From: Phormidesmis sp963710175
GTDB lineage: Bacteria; Cyanobacteriota; Cyanobacteriia; Phormidesmidales; Phormidesmidaceae
Assembly: GCA_963710175.1 (NCBI GenBank)
Contig: CAVPZC010000001.1
Location: 1,922,001 to 1,986,000 of the forward strand
Direction of reading: 5' to 3'
DNA: 64,000 bases
Below the pieces are notes generated by a model. It had not been told where the DNA came from and did no database searches. It saw only the letters and a list, made by a program, of their open reading frames with translations. Of the stretch, positions 1 to 7,137 are shown piece after piece; within the stretch, counting starts at the first letter, position 1, and each line of letters starts with the position of its first letter. A program made the translations under genes and the position numbers.

Positions 1-829
1 TGCTCGGTTTCGCTCTCGAAGCGGGGTGAACTGGGTTGGCTACGCTGTTCATTTCAGCGAGACCTGCGACGATCACCAGTGTCATTTAATCACTCATGTA
101 GAAACAACAGATGCGACAGTCCATGAAGCGCAGCGAGCAGAAGCGATTCATCAATCGCTAGCAGATAAACAACTGTCACCATCAGAGCACTTTATTGATT
201 CTGCATACGTCAGTGCAGAGATTCTCGTAAACGCTAAACAACAACACATTGAGATGGTCGGCCCGACCAGACAGAACGCTAGCTGGCAATCGAAGACAGA
301 AGGCGCTTACGACGAGACGCAGTTTAAGATTGACTGGTCAGCAGAGACCGTAACCTGCCCAGAAGGTAAGCAGTCTATGAGCTGGAAGACGTTCGTCAAA
401 GACGTTGATAGAACCTATATCAAAGCCAGATTCAGCAGACGCGACTGTTCAGTATGCGCCGCCAAAGAGCTGTGTACGCGCAGTCCAACGCGAAGCGTGG
501 CCTTTCTACCCCAAGCGAAGTACGAAGCGTTGGAGCAAGCTAGGCAAACTCACGATAGTACAGAAGGAAAAGAACGCTACAAGCGCAGGGCAGGTATTGA
601 AGGCACCCTCTCGCAAGGCGTCCGTGGTTTTGGCCTACGGCGTTCTCGCTATCGAGGTCTAGCCAAGACGCACTTACAGAACATGGCGATAGGCGCAGCT
701 ATCAACCTCGACCGCCTGGTCAGCTACCTCAACGATGTACCGCTAGCCAAGACGCGAGTTTCCCGGTTCAAGGCGCTAAAGCCTGCCGCATAGAGCCCTT
801 TGGCACCCTCTTGTCAGTACCGAAATTAG
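1..829 (+). mobile_element. Partial insertion sequence, IS1182-like (right part only)
   Basis: The window opens inside an insertion sequence. Only the 3' half of the transposase and a short non-coding end are present. The right boundary is placed at about 800-829, because a stranded coding fragment of an unrelated SGNH hydrolase becomes readable from 830. The left end and terminal inverted repeat lie outside the window, so the exact boundary and target duplication cannot be set here. Confidence 0.7.
2..793 (+). CDS. Transposase, IS1182/IS5-like DDE family, C-terminal part
   Basis: This is the C-terminal part of a cut-and-paste transposase. The frame is open to the window edge, so the start is outside; a GTG at 26 is internal, not a real start. 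The family hallmarks are visible. FIDSAY carries the second catalytic Asp. A cysteine cluster (residues C-S-V-C and a later C in CAAKELC) precedes the C-terminal block RAGIEGTLSQGVR, which carries the catalytic Glu. It ends with a hydrophobic helix (NMAIGAAINLDRL) and a basic tail. The first catalytic Asp would be upstream of the window. The visible part is intact, with no internal stop, so the element may be recent. The next sequence downstream is a truncated host gene, which suggests this element inserted into it. The IS1182 assignment rests on recall of the cysteine cluster and the Glu-block context. Confidence 0.8.
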   Translation, partial: ARFRSRSGVNWVGYAVHFSETCDDHQCHLITHVETTDATVHEAQRAEAIHQSLADKQLSPSEHFIDSAYVSAEILVNAKQQHIEMVGPTRQNASWQSKTEGAYDETQFKIDWSAETVTCPEGKQSMSWKTFVKDVDRTYIKARFSRRDCSVCAAKELCTRSPTRSVAFLPQAKYEALEQARQTHDSTEGKERYKRRAGIEGTLSQGVRGFGLRRSRYRGLAKTHLQNMAIGAAINLDRLVSYLNDVPLAKTRVSRFKALKPAA

Positions 830-1009
830 TTCGCCAACAGTATCCCCATCGTATTTGATACCTTCTCTATTCTTGCTGATAGTCAGGGCATGATGTTGCA
901 GAAGTATAGGGCAGATGAACTGCACTTAAACGAACAGGGATATGTGATTCTCAATGAGGAGTTAGTACGGTTAATCAATAGAATCAAGCAGAAAACAGTA
1001 CAGAATTAA
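830..1009 (+). pseudogene. SGNH/GDSL hydrolase, 3' remnant cut by the IS element
   Basis: From 830 an open frame runs 59 codons to a TAA at 1007-1009, with no start codon and a stop just upstream at 827. The translation carries the C-terminal catalytic block of SGNH hydrolases: an Asp-x-x-His pair in ADELHLNEQGY, followed by a helix (ELVRLINRIKQ), which is how these lipase/esterase-like proteins usually end. The Ser, Gly and Asn blocks are missing. The fragment starts where the IS element ends, so the simplest reading is that the insertion separated it from its 5' half. It is probably non-functional. It is too short and lacks a start, so ORF callers would miss it. Confidence 0.65.
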
Positions 1010-1329
1010 ACTATTTATTTATAAAGCCTTCGTGGCTGCCGCATAACAAATCGATGAAGCGGACGGAGAAGAAATTTTGGAAAATTGCAAAAGCCATCTG
1101 CTGCCGCTTATCTTTGTCGTAAGCTGTCTCGCATAGAGCCCTTTCATTTGTCCTTGAAGATTGCCAGTGAGTTCTAAAGCACTCAAGAGATGGTCTGTGG
1201 TGACAGTAGTCCGAGGTTGGTTGTAATGTTTCAAAGCACCAAGATGAGCAGTATTTACTCTGTTAGCGTGTATTGATGTGTCTGTCAGGAGGCGCGATCG
1301 CACTCACTTAGAGTCTTCACGAGTGCTAA
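1010..1329. other. Degenerate spacer, no recognised gene
   Basis: These 320 bases hold no gene I can support. A 94-codon reading frame exists on the minus strand (1019-1303) but has no recognisable motif. A 15-base string, CGCATAGAGCCCTTT, occurs here at 1130-1144 and also at 787-801, across the stop of the transposase gene. This hints that part of this spacer may derive from an older related insertion. Confidence 0.4.
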
Positions 1330-1413
1330 CTAGTCCGTTGCCTTCAGCTCTCGTTGAGCCGTAGCCAGATCGCCTTCTGCCTTATCAACCCACTCTTGTG
1401 TAATCGGCTTCAT
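1330..1413 (-). pseudogene. HEPN-domain protein, 27-codon N-terminal stub
   Basis: An ATG at 1413 on the minus strand opens a 27-codon frame ending in TAG at 1330. The peptide begins MKPITQEWVDKAEGDLATAQ, the usual first helix of small HEPN proteins that pair with MNT nucleotidyltransferases. Its ATG overlaps the 3' end of the MNT gene by 29 bases, the usual arrangement of such pairs. A normal HEPN partner runs about 120-140 residues and carries an R-x4-6-H motif. Nothing HEPN-like follows in any frame, so the gene is truncated and the motif is lost. Confidence 0.6.
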
Positions 1414-1717
1414 AGACGACCAGACCCTTCTGGACGATATCTCGGATGAAAAAGTCGCCCATTTTCAATCGCTCTTGAATCTTCTGAGGAGTTCGGACGA
1501 GCAAATCTAATGGGAAAGGGGCTCTTAACGCCCGGCGTATTTCAATCGCTTTTTGAACTGGTCTACCTTCAAAAGGCAAAACTACCAGCAAATCAACATC
1601 TGAGTCCTGGTTCGGGTGGCCATAGGCATAGGAGCCAAAGAAAATAATTTTTTCTGGCTGAAATTTTTCTGCGATCGCCCGACTAAACTCGTTGATTTGA
1701 TCAAGGCTGGTCATCAT
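1385..1717 (-). CDS. MNT-type nucleotidyltransferase (MntA-like antitoxin)
   Basis: A 110-residue minimal nucleotidyltransferase. The Pol-beta-superfamily signature is clear: FFGSYAYG followed by DSDVDLLV, giving the G-S...D-x-D metal/nucleotide-binding motif at about residues 27-44. A weaker third acidic position lies near PLDLLV. In MNT/HEPN toxin-antitoxin modules the MNT protein neutralises the HEPN RNase, in known cases by AMPylation. Here the partner gene overlaps its 3' end but is only a stub, so this looks like an orphaned antitoxin. A GAGGTGAGG sequence precedes the double ATG start. Being next to an IS and other debris fits a decaying accessory region. Confidence 0.85.
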   Translation of the reverse strand: MMTSLDQINEFSRAIAEKFQPEKIIFFGSYAYGHPNQDSDVDLLVVLPFEGRPVQKAIEIRRALRAPFPLDLLVRTPQKIQERLKMGDFFIRDIVQKGLVVYEADYTRVG

Positions 1718-1765
1718 GCCTCACCTCTGCGAGAACTACACCTTCTTCACACACCCATCAAGTGA

Positions 1766-1802
1766 TGATGCCATGTTCGTTACTTAATGATGCCACGTTC
1801 GT
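1766..1802 (+). repeat. Two near-identical 15-bp direct repeats
   Basis: TGATGCCATGTTCGT at 1766-1780 and TGATGCCACGTTCGT at 1788-1802 differ by one base and start 22 bases apart, just upstream of the MNT gene start (1717, minus strand). The position fits operator half-sites for a self-regulated toxin-antitoxin operon, but this is inference from location only. Confidence 0.45.
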
Positions 1803-2029
1803 CTATTTTTTGAGCCATAGACCCTGGCTTTATCGACACGCTCCGACGTGAATACCGAAGCGTGGTTCTCCCAACGTAGTCCTGCTCACACACATCGAGT
1901 AGACATGCACGAATAGTCAAATCCACCGGAGTGAAGCGGGGAAATTGAGCAAGAAATGTGGCTCGTGCCGATATTCTGACGGTTTCTCCTTATTATGTGG
2001 AAAAGCAATTATCCTTAGTTTTCTCTGCT

Positions 2030-2737
2030 ATGCAAAAAGTTTTCTATCAACTTTTCGATATTTGGACAAAGAAGGTAAACCCGCGAATTGTCTCATTCGT
2101 CGCTTTTTTTGGGGGCTTGTGGCTGGGGGCCTGCATTCTAACGCTTTACCTGTTGGCCGAGCTATCGGAAGACGTGCTGGAAAGTGAAGCGTTTGCCTTG
2201 GATAAATCTATCTTGCTGCATATCCATCAGCTTGCAAATCCAGCGCTGGATTCGCTAATGATTGGCATCACACGCATTGGCGATCCGAGGACGGTTGTGC
2301 CACTTACCCTTGCTATTTTCGGATTTCTACACTGGAAACGCGATCTCCTGGAAGCCAACTTTTTTGCTCTGAATGCTTTGGGAGGTGCCGTCTTGAGCTA
2401 TGTTTTGAAGCTAGCTTTTAGTAAGTCACGCCCCGAACTCTGGCCGCGCCTGATATCTGAAGAGACCTTTAGCTATCCCAGCGGTCACGCGCTAGGCTCT
2501 GTAGTGCTTTACGGTTTTTTGTCATATCTTTTGGCATCTCTCTATCCGCGGCACGCAAAAGCTTTTTACTGGACTGCGACCGTGTTGATTATCGCAATCG
2601 GATTCAGTCGGCTTTACCTGGGCGTTCATTGGCCTACCGATATTGTCGCTGGCTATGGAATAGGCTTCCTTTGGGCCAGCGTTTGTATTGCTTTGCTGCG
2701 ATTACAAAAGAGGAAAGGCAAAGCTGCTCTCCGCTAG
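2030..2737 (+). CDS. PAP2-family membrane phosphatase
   Basis: A 235-residue polytopic membrane phosphatase of the type 2 phosphatidic acid phosphatase family. It acts on lipid phosphates or isoprenyl pyrophosphates at the membrane; the substrate cannot be read from sequence. The three-part signature is complete: K-x6-RP (KLAFSKSRP), PSGHA, and S-R-x5-H-x3-D (SRLYLGVHWPTD), with both catalytic histidines. There are about five or six hydrophobic segments, including a first one at VSFVAFFGGLWLGACIL. The frame also opens at a GTG at 1958, adding 24 residues with no membrane or family character, so I chose the ATG at 2030. No strong ribosome-binding site is visible for either start. The protein ends in a basic tail. 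Confidence 0.85.
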   Translation: MQKVFYQLFDIWTKKVNPRIVSFVAFFGGLWLGACILTLYLLAELSEDVLESEAFALDKSILLHIHQLANPALDSLMIGITRIGDPRTVVPLTLAIFGFLHWKRDLLEANFFALNALGGAVLSYVLKLAFSKSRPELWPRLISEETFSYPSGHALGSVVLYGFLSYLLASLYPRHAKAFYWTATVLIIAIGFSRLYLGVHWPTDIVAGYGIGFLWASVCIALLRLQKRKGKAALR

Positions 2738-2782
2738 CATTGCCAGCCCTACGGATATTCGGAAGAAGTATTCTGTTCACAG

Positions 2783-3093
2783 ATGCCTGTGTCTAGAGCC
2801 AGGTGCAACAAAATTCAATCCTGGGCCACACCCGTGAACAGAAACAACCGGGCGCGGCCTCCTGAAGTGGAGAAGATCCACACTGATTTCGCAATTGAGC
2901 ATTACGGTGGGTTGTTAGTGACGTATATTGAGGGGTATTTTTTTTAGAACAGCTTGGCCCTACACCCGACTGTAGCTTTTATGGTGATTGTCGTGGAGCG
3001 ATCGCGCCTAAACAAACCCCTGATTGCCCGGTTTACTACGAAATGCGTAACTACGTCCTCGACTTTCGCTTCGCCCATGATGATCCTGCGTAG
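2783..3093 (+). pseudogene. Unknown protein gene split by a frame change at a T8 run
   Basis: Two good-looking frames abut at a run of eight T (2938-2945). The first, from ATG 2783, reads up to EHYGGLLVTYIEGYFF and then hits TAG at 2945. The second, reachable by a -1 shift on the T run (equivalent to one extra T), continues LEQLGPTPDCSFYGDCRG and runs 47 more codons to TAG at 3091. Composition on both sides looks protein-like, and a HIP1-type GCGATCGC lies in the second part. I do not recognise the family. It could be a mutated gene, a sequencing slip, a real -1 frameshift, or chance. The frame just upstream is open back to the PAP2 stop. Confidence 0.3.
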
Positions 3094-3186
3094 CAAAGTG
3101 ACGATATACAAATTGATGCTCATAGAATCCTCATATATGGTTTCTACTCTTGGGAGTATATCACTCGCTTTTAGGAGAAGTAGCCC

Positions 3187-3738
3187 ATGATTGCCCCGGC
3201 TCTAGCAGCTCAAAGAACCGCCCAAAGAACCGCTTCATACCGATTTTTAGTGGTTGGCCGTGGTAATGAACTGTGGGGCGACGCGGCAGCGGGTGCCGAG
3301 GCTGCCAGGACGGTTGCCGACTGGCAGCTGGCCTCGGTCAAGGCGCTGACGGTGCATCAGTTCACCTTAAATCTGGTTGAGGCGATCGCCGAAGCTGACT
3401 ACGTAATTTTTGTCGAGACTTGCCATGCCCAAAGCTGCGCGCGGACAATTCAGCTAGAGCCGATTGTCGGTGACGCGCCAGTGGCGGGCAGCGTGCTGTC
3501 GATGGCCTATCGCTGTGAAGCTCGGGATTTGCTTAGCCTGAGCCAGCAGCGCTATGGCTGTGCGCCGCAGGCTTGGCTGTTGCAAATTCCAACTGAGCGC
3601 TGTGAGTTTGGAGAAGCGCTTTCTTCGACGGCGCAAAGAGGATGCGATCGCGCCCTCCAAATCATTGAGCAGTTTTTCCAAACCTATCAGCAGCGCCCGC
3701 ACATGAGCCAGTCAGCCTGCCTGCAATCGGCCTGCTAG
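3187..3738 (+). CDS. Peptidase M52-like protein (hydrogenase maturation protease family)
   Basis: A 183-residue protein with the fold signature of nickel-dependent hydrogenase maturation proteases. It has a hydrophobic first strand (YRFLVVGRGNELWGD), a second strand (ADYVIFVET), and the cyanobacterial block RDLLSLSQQRYGCAPQAWLL near residue 115. Active enzymes clip the C-terminus of a NiFe-hydrogenase large subunit. Here the family pattern GN-x-L-x-x-D-D/E-G-x-G is GNELWGDAAAG, so the acidic residue after the first Asp is Ala. The later metal-binding Asp position is Glu (VET), and the expected His block reads MAYRCEARD. By my memory alignment the nickel-binding residues are altered, so it may not be a working protease. 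No hydrogenase genes lie nearby. The start is an ATG preceded by AGGAG. Confidence 0.65.
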   Translation: MIAPALAAQRTAQRTASYRFLVVGRGNELWGDAAAGAEAARTVADWQLASVKALTVHQFTLNLVEAIAEADYVIFVETCHAQSCARTIQLEPIVGDAPVAGSVLSMAYRCEARDLLSLSQQRYGCAPQAWLLQIPTERCEFGEALSSTAQRGCDRALQIIEQFFQTYQQRPHMSQSACLQSAC

Positions 3739-3764
3739 CGCAAACAGGCGCTGCATCCGGCAAA

Positions 3765-4463
3765 CTACATGCTGCGAACAGTGGCCTCGCCGTCGGTGAC
3801 TTCGCCGACCAGCACTTCGGTCGCCAGTCCGACAAACAGGCCGTTTTCCAGTACGCCTGGAATATTGTTAATCTCTTTTTCCATCTCAGCCGGTTTGTCG
3901 ATGCCGTTAAAGGTGACATCGAGCACCATGTTGCCCTGATCGGTGATCACCGGGCCGTCTTTTTGGATGCCCATGCGCATTTCTACTTTGCCGCCGAGCT
4001 TTTCTAGGGCACGGGTAACAGGGGCGATCGCCATCGGAATCACTTCTACCGGCAACGCAAAAATTGTCCCAATCTTGTCACTTAGCTTGGAGCTATCGAC
4101 CACGACGATGAATTGCTCAGCTAGGCCATCGACCACTTTTTCACGGGTGTGAGCTGCGCCACCGCCTTTTATCAAATTCATCTGCGGATCAACTTCATCC
4201 GCGCCATCAATGGCGATGTCAATATGGTCCACATCGTCTAGCGTGGCCAGCGGAATGCCGTGCTGCTTGGCCAGCACCGATGCCTGAAAAGAAGTCGGAA
4301 TGCCTTTGATATCTTTGAGTTCACCTGAGGCTATCCGTTCGCCGATGAACTGGATGGCAAAGGCCGTCGTCGAACCGGTGCCCAAGCCTACAACCGTGCC
4401 AGACTTGACCTGCGCAGCCGCTGCGCGACCAACTTCCTGCTTCATCAGCTTGACGGGATCCAT
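3765..4463 (-). CDS. rpiA: Ribose-5-phosphate isomerase A
   Basis: This enzyme interconverts ribose 5-phosphate and ribulose 5-phosphate in the Calvin cycle and the pentose phosphate pathway, in the cytosol. The protein is 232 residues, the normal length. Diagnostic blocks are GLGTGSTTAFAI near residue 26, the catalytic DGADEVD near residue 84 and KGGGAAHTREK near residue 97, with the conserved Lys and Glu. The start ATG at 4463 is preceded on the minus strand by AGGAG about ten bases upstream. The gene is convergent with the M52-like gene, with only 26 bases between stops. It is divergent from the alpha/beta hydrolase. Function is secure. Confidence 0.97.
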   Translation of the reverse strand: MDPVKLMKQEVGRAAAAQVKSGTVVGLGTGSTTAFAIQFIGERIASGELKDIKGIPTSFQASVLAKQHGIPLATLDDVDHIDIAIDGADEVDPQMNLIKGGGAAHTREKVVDGLAEQFIVVVDSSKLSDKIGTIFALPVEVIPMAIAPVTRALEKLGGKVEMRMGIQKDGPVITDQGNMVLDVTFNGIDKPAEMEKEINNIPGVLENGLFVGLATEVLVGEVTDGEATVRSM

Positions 4464-4533
4464 GGGGGTTTATCTCCTAAAACTGCTCTGACCTTTAGCA
4501 TGGAGGAAAGCGGGTAGCGAGTAAAGTGAATGA

Positions 4534-5487
4534 ATGAAGCCTATTCCCTCTACTTTGAGTCCGGGTTTGGATGCTAATTTTGCCCTGGGTGAGCAGCGCT
4601 TTTGGTACTGGCGCGGCTGGCGAATTCGCTATACCCATTTGGCCGAGTCGCCTGACACTCAAGAGCAGACTCCCTTTTTGCTGCTACACGGAGCGGGTTC
4701 TAGCCTGGAGCAGTGGCGAGAAAATTTGACCGCTTTGGCTCAAGAGCGACCGGTCTACGCACTCGATTTACTCGGCTTTGGCAATTCTGAAAAGGTGGCT
4801 ACCGAGCTAAATACTGATTTATGGGTGGCTCAGGTAGCGGCTTTTTGGCAGACCTATCTGCGCCGCCCGATGATTTTGATGGGCCACTCTTTGGGGGCGC
4901 TGGTGGCTTTGCAGTCGGCGACGAGCCATCCTGAGCAGGTGGACAGGCTAATTATGCTAACCCTGCCAGCAGCCCGACAGGAGCTAGGCGGCTCGGCAGC
5001 AAAAGTGGGTGCGGTCGTAGAGCGCTGGTTTGCTTCACCGCTGCTGATTCGCCCTTTATTTAAGCTGGTGCGCCGCCCTGGGCTGATTCGCTCGGTGCTG
5101 CTAAAGCTCCATTTGGATGCTGGCCGGGTCGATCAGGTGCTGATAGATGCCTTTGTGCGGCCCACTCAAGAGCGCGGGGCAGCGCGGACTTTTTGCTATT
5201 TGGTGAAGTCGCGGACTTCCGATAGCTTTAGCCCAATGACGCGAGATTTGATTCCGCTGGTGCCGGTGCCGGCTCTGCTGCTGTGGGGGAAGCGCGATCG
5301 CGTCATCCCCATCGCTTGGGGCCAGTATGTCAATACGCTCAGTGCCCGGCTTACCTTCGTCGAAGTCGAGGATGCCGGGCACTTTTTTTATGACGAAAGC
5401 GCAGCCGACCTGCATGATCTAATTGATCGATGGTTAGCAGGTCAGCTGGCAGTGACGAATGAGAATTTGGTAGATGCGCAGCCCTGA
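4534..5487 (+). CDS. Alpha/beta hydrolase fold protein
   Basis: A 317-residue soluble alpha/beta hydrolase. The nucleophile elbow is GHSLG (Ser near residue 120). The oxyanion block is LLHGAGSS near residue 51. The acid is likely the Asp in WGKRDRVIP near residue 255, and the His is in DAGHFFYDE near residue 287, so the triad is complete. It resembles the large cyanobacterial group of esterase/lipase/haloalkane-dehalogenase-like proteins of unknown substrate. It lies head to head with rpiA, with about 70 bases between starts that must hold both promoters. I cannot name a substrate. Confidence 0.85.
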   Translation: MKPIPSTLSPGLDANFALGEQRFWYWRGWRIRYTHLAESPDTQEQTPFLLLHGAGSSLEQWRENLTALAQERPVYALDLLGFGNSEKVATELNTDLWVAQVAAFWQTYLRRPMILMGHSLGALVALQSATSHPEQVDRLIMLTLPAARQELGGSAAKVGAVVERWFASPLLIRPLFKLVRRPGLIRSVLLKLHLDAGRVDQVLIDAFVRPTQERGAARTFCYLVKSRTSDSFSPMTRDLIPLVPVPALLLWGKRDRVIPIAWGQYVNTLSARLTFVEVEDAGHFFYDESAADLHDLIDRWLAGQLAVTNENLVDAQP

Positions 5488-5501
5488 ATAGAGTGACAAA
5501 T

Positions 5502-5539
5502 GACTTTTCAGGAATCCAGCGACTTTTCAGAAATCCAGC
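5502..5539 (+). repeat. 19-bp tandem duplication between convergent genes
   Basis: The unit GACTTTTCAGGAATCCAGC at 5502-5520 is followed directly by GACTTTTCAGAAATCCAGC at 5521-5539, one base different. It sits between the stops of the hydrolase and the CHRD gene. It looks like a slippage duplication and has no hairpin. Confidence 0.7.
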
Positions 5540-5609
5540 TGATATAGCAGCCTAGTGAACGTGGCTGCATTGACTAGCTGACAACCTCCCCATCTGGTGA
5601 GGCATCGAG

Positions 5610-6275
5610 CTAGTAAGGCATCAAAATACCGCGTAGTTCACCGCCTCTGTTCTTGGTGGTGTGAATGTCTACATAGAGACGGCCATCGGCTAAAGCCTGA
5701 AGCTGCTCAGAAGTGAGCATGTACTCTCCCATGGCGCTGCCGCCTCGGCCCGTGTCATCTAGCATGACGTTCAGAGCATATTGGAAAGGGCCATTTTCAA
5801 CAGGCGTACCCTGGTGAATGTGGAAGGCGGAGGTGATGTTGGTGTTAGGTGGGTTGACTGGGTCAGTAGCGTAGTCGCGAGGAGAACTCGTCAGACTTTT
5901 GAAACTCCCTCGAACTATCAGCCGATTGCCAGATAGCGCCGCACCTACCGCACCACGAGCCATCGTCTTAGGATCGCCAGGCACTACATTGTCTTCGCTC
6001 ATGACTGCGACATAAGATTGCAGCATCGTGCCGGTTGAGCCTTGGGCGAGGAGAATTCCCTGGGCCTTTTCCTGGGCTTTCTGAGCCTGCTGTAGATTAT
6101 CAGTCAGGGCTTGACCTAAGAACCTATCAGCTTCCATTTGAAGGGCCGAGCTATCGGCCGGAGAGGATAGAGAGGCAACGGCCCGCCCCCAGGTCGGACT
6201 GAATACACCCGTTAAGAACAGACAGGCTAATGTGCCCATCAGCAAAAGCCGCATTGTCTTTGGAATAGTTCGCAT
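5610..6275 (-). CDS. Secreted CHRD-domain protein
   Basis: A 221-residue exported protein. The N-terminus has two basic residues and a hydrophobic stretch (LLLMGTLACLFLTGVF), consistent with a signal peptide. After a polar, helix-prone linker comes a CHRD domain of about 120 residues with the marks SAFHIHQGTPVENG and the end block GGELRGILMPY. CHRD domains are beta-rich, named from chordin, and often found on bacterial surface proteins; their biochemical role is unclear. A GAGGAAA ribosome-binding site precedes the ATG. It is divergent from an ECF sigma/anti-sigma pair, with 226 bases between starts, so it is a plausible regulon member of that sigma factor. That link is inference. Confidence 0.85.
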   Translation of the reverse strand: MRTIPKTMRLLLMGTLACLFLTGVFSPTWGRAVASLSSPADSSALQMEADRFLGQALTDNLQQAQKAQEKAQGILLAQGSTGTMLQSYVAVMSEDNVVPGDPKTMARGAVGAALSGNRLIVRGSFKSLTSSPRDYATDPVNPPNTNITSAFHIHQGTPVENGPFQYALNVMLDDTGRGGSAMGEYMLTSEQLQALADGRLYVDIHTTKNRGGELRGILMPY

Positions 6276-6501
6276 AAAATTTCCTCAGGTTGAGATGATG
6301 ATTTTTGTTCAGACGGCCCTGACGGTAGGGGCTTATCTTTAGTACGGGGACGTGAGCGATTTGGATGCACCTCATTTGCAAAATCTTGCGGTTTATCCAT
6401 GATCTCTGCCGAAAGATAGACTCGATGGTGCCGTCAAAATAACTCTGCCCAAATGAGAGTACGATGGCATCATTCAGTGATAATCTCGGCCCCCTGCGTG
6501 C

Positions 6502-7137
6502 ATGGACTCTGCGCAACCTAATCAGCTGGACGACAACCCTCAATCTGATGTCAAACTGTCTGATATCAAACTGTCGGACATTGAACTATGGTTTGCTTTG
6601 CAGTCTGGCCAAACAGACGCCTTGGGTCAGCTTTATGATCGCCACGCTGGCCTGGTTTATGGTATGAGCCTGAAGGTTTTGGGCAATGCGCAAGAGGCTG
6701 AAGACCTAACTCAGGATATTTTTGTTAAGTTAACTGAACAGGCGTCTTATGATCCCAATCGGGGATCGCTCAGAACGTTTTTGATGGTTTTGACCCGCAG
6801 TCGGGCGATTGATCGGGTGCGATCGCGCCAATCTACCTGCCGCACTCAGCAGCGCTGGCAAGCCGATTACAAGCTGCCTGAGCACAGCCTATTCTCCACT
6901 GCTGACGTAGCCAGCGAAGAATCTCAGCAGATCAAAGCTGCCCTGGCTCAGCTACCGGCGCAACAGCAGCAGATTTTACACCTGGCTTATTATGAAGGGT
7001 TTACCCAAGCCGCCATTGCCGAACGTTTAGATGCGCCACTAGGGACTGTTAAATCGCGAGCCAGAAGAGGGCTGCTGAAGATGAAAAAAATTTTGCAAGA
7101 CCGCAGTGAACGGGCTAATGCACAGGCTAATGAATGA
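6502..7137 (+). CDS. ECF-type RNA polymerase sigma factor
   Basis: A 211-residue sigma-70-family factor with only regions 2 and 4, so of extracytoplasmic-function type. Region 2 is visible from YDRHAGLVYGMSLKVLG through DLTQDIFVKL to SRAIDRVRSR. Region 4 is ILHLAYYEGFTQAAIAERL followed by the recognition helix LGTVKSRARRGLLKMK. The N-terminus carries a 15-bp tandem repeat (6547-6591) encoding a repeated S-D-I-K/E-L unit, possibly a recent expansion. The next gene is its anti-sigma factor and overlaps its stop codon, which indicates translational coupling. Divergent from the CHRD gene, it probably drives a membrane or envelope stress response. Confidence 0.92.
   Translation: MDSAQPNQLDDNPQSDVKLSDIKLSDIELWFALQSGQTDALGQLYDRHAGLVYGMSLKVLGNAQEAEDLTQDIFVKLTEQASYDPNRGSLRTFLMVLTRSRAIDRVRSRQSTCRTQQRWQADYKLPEHSLFSTADVASEESQQIKAALAQLPAQQQQILHLAYYEGFTQAAIAERLDAPLGTVKSRARRGLLKMKKILQDRSERANAQANE

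Noticed and set aside
1019..1303. 94-codon minus-strand frame in the degenerate strip
   Set aside because: No family, no ribosome-binding site and no partner; kept only as a note in the spacer entry.
2738..3186. Perfect inverted repeat TTCTGTTCAC/GTGAACAGAA (2771-2780 with 2834-2843) as a terminator
   Set aside because: The loop is 53 bases, and there is no T tract at its end.
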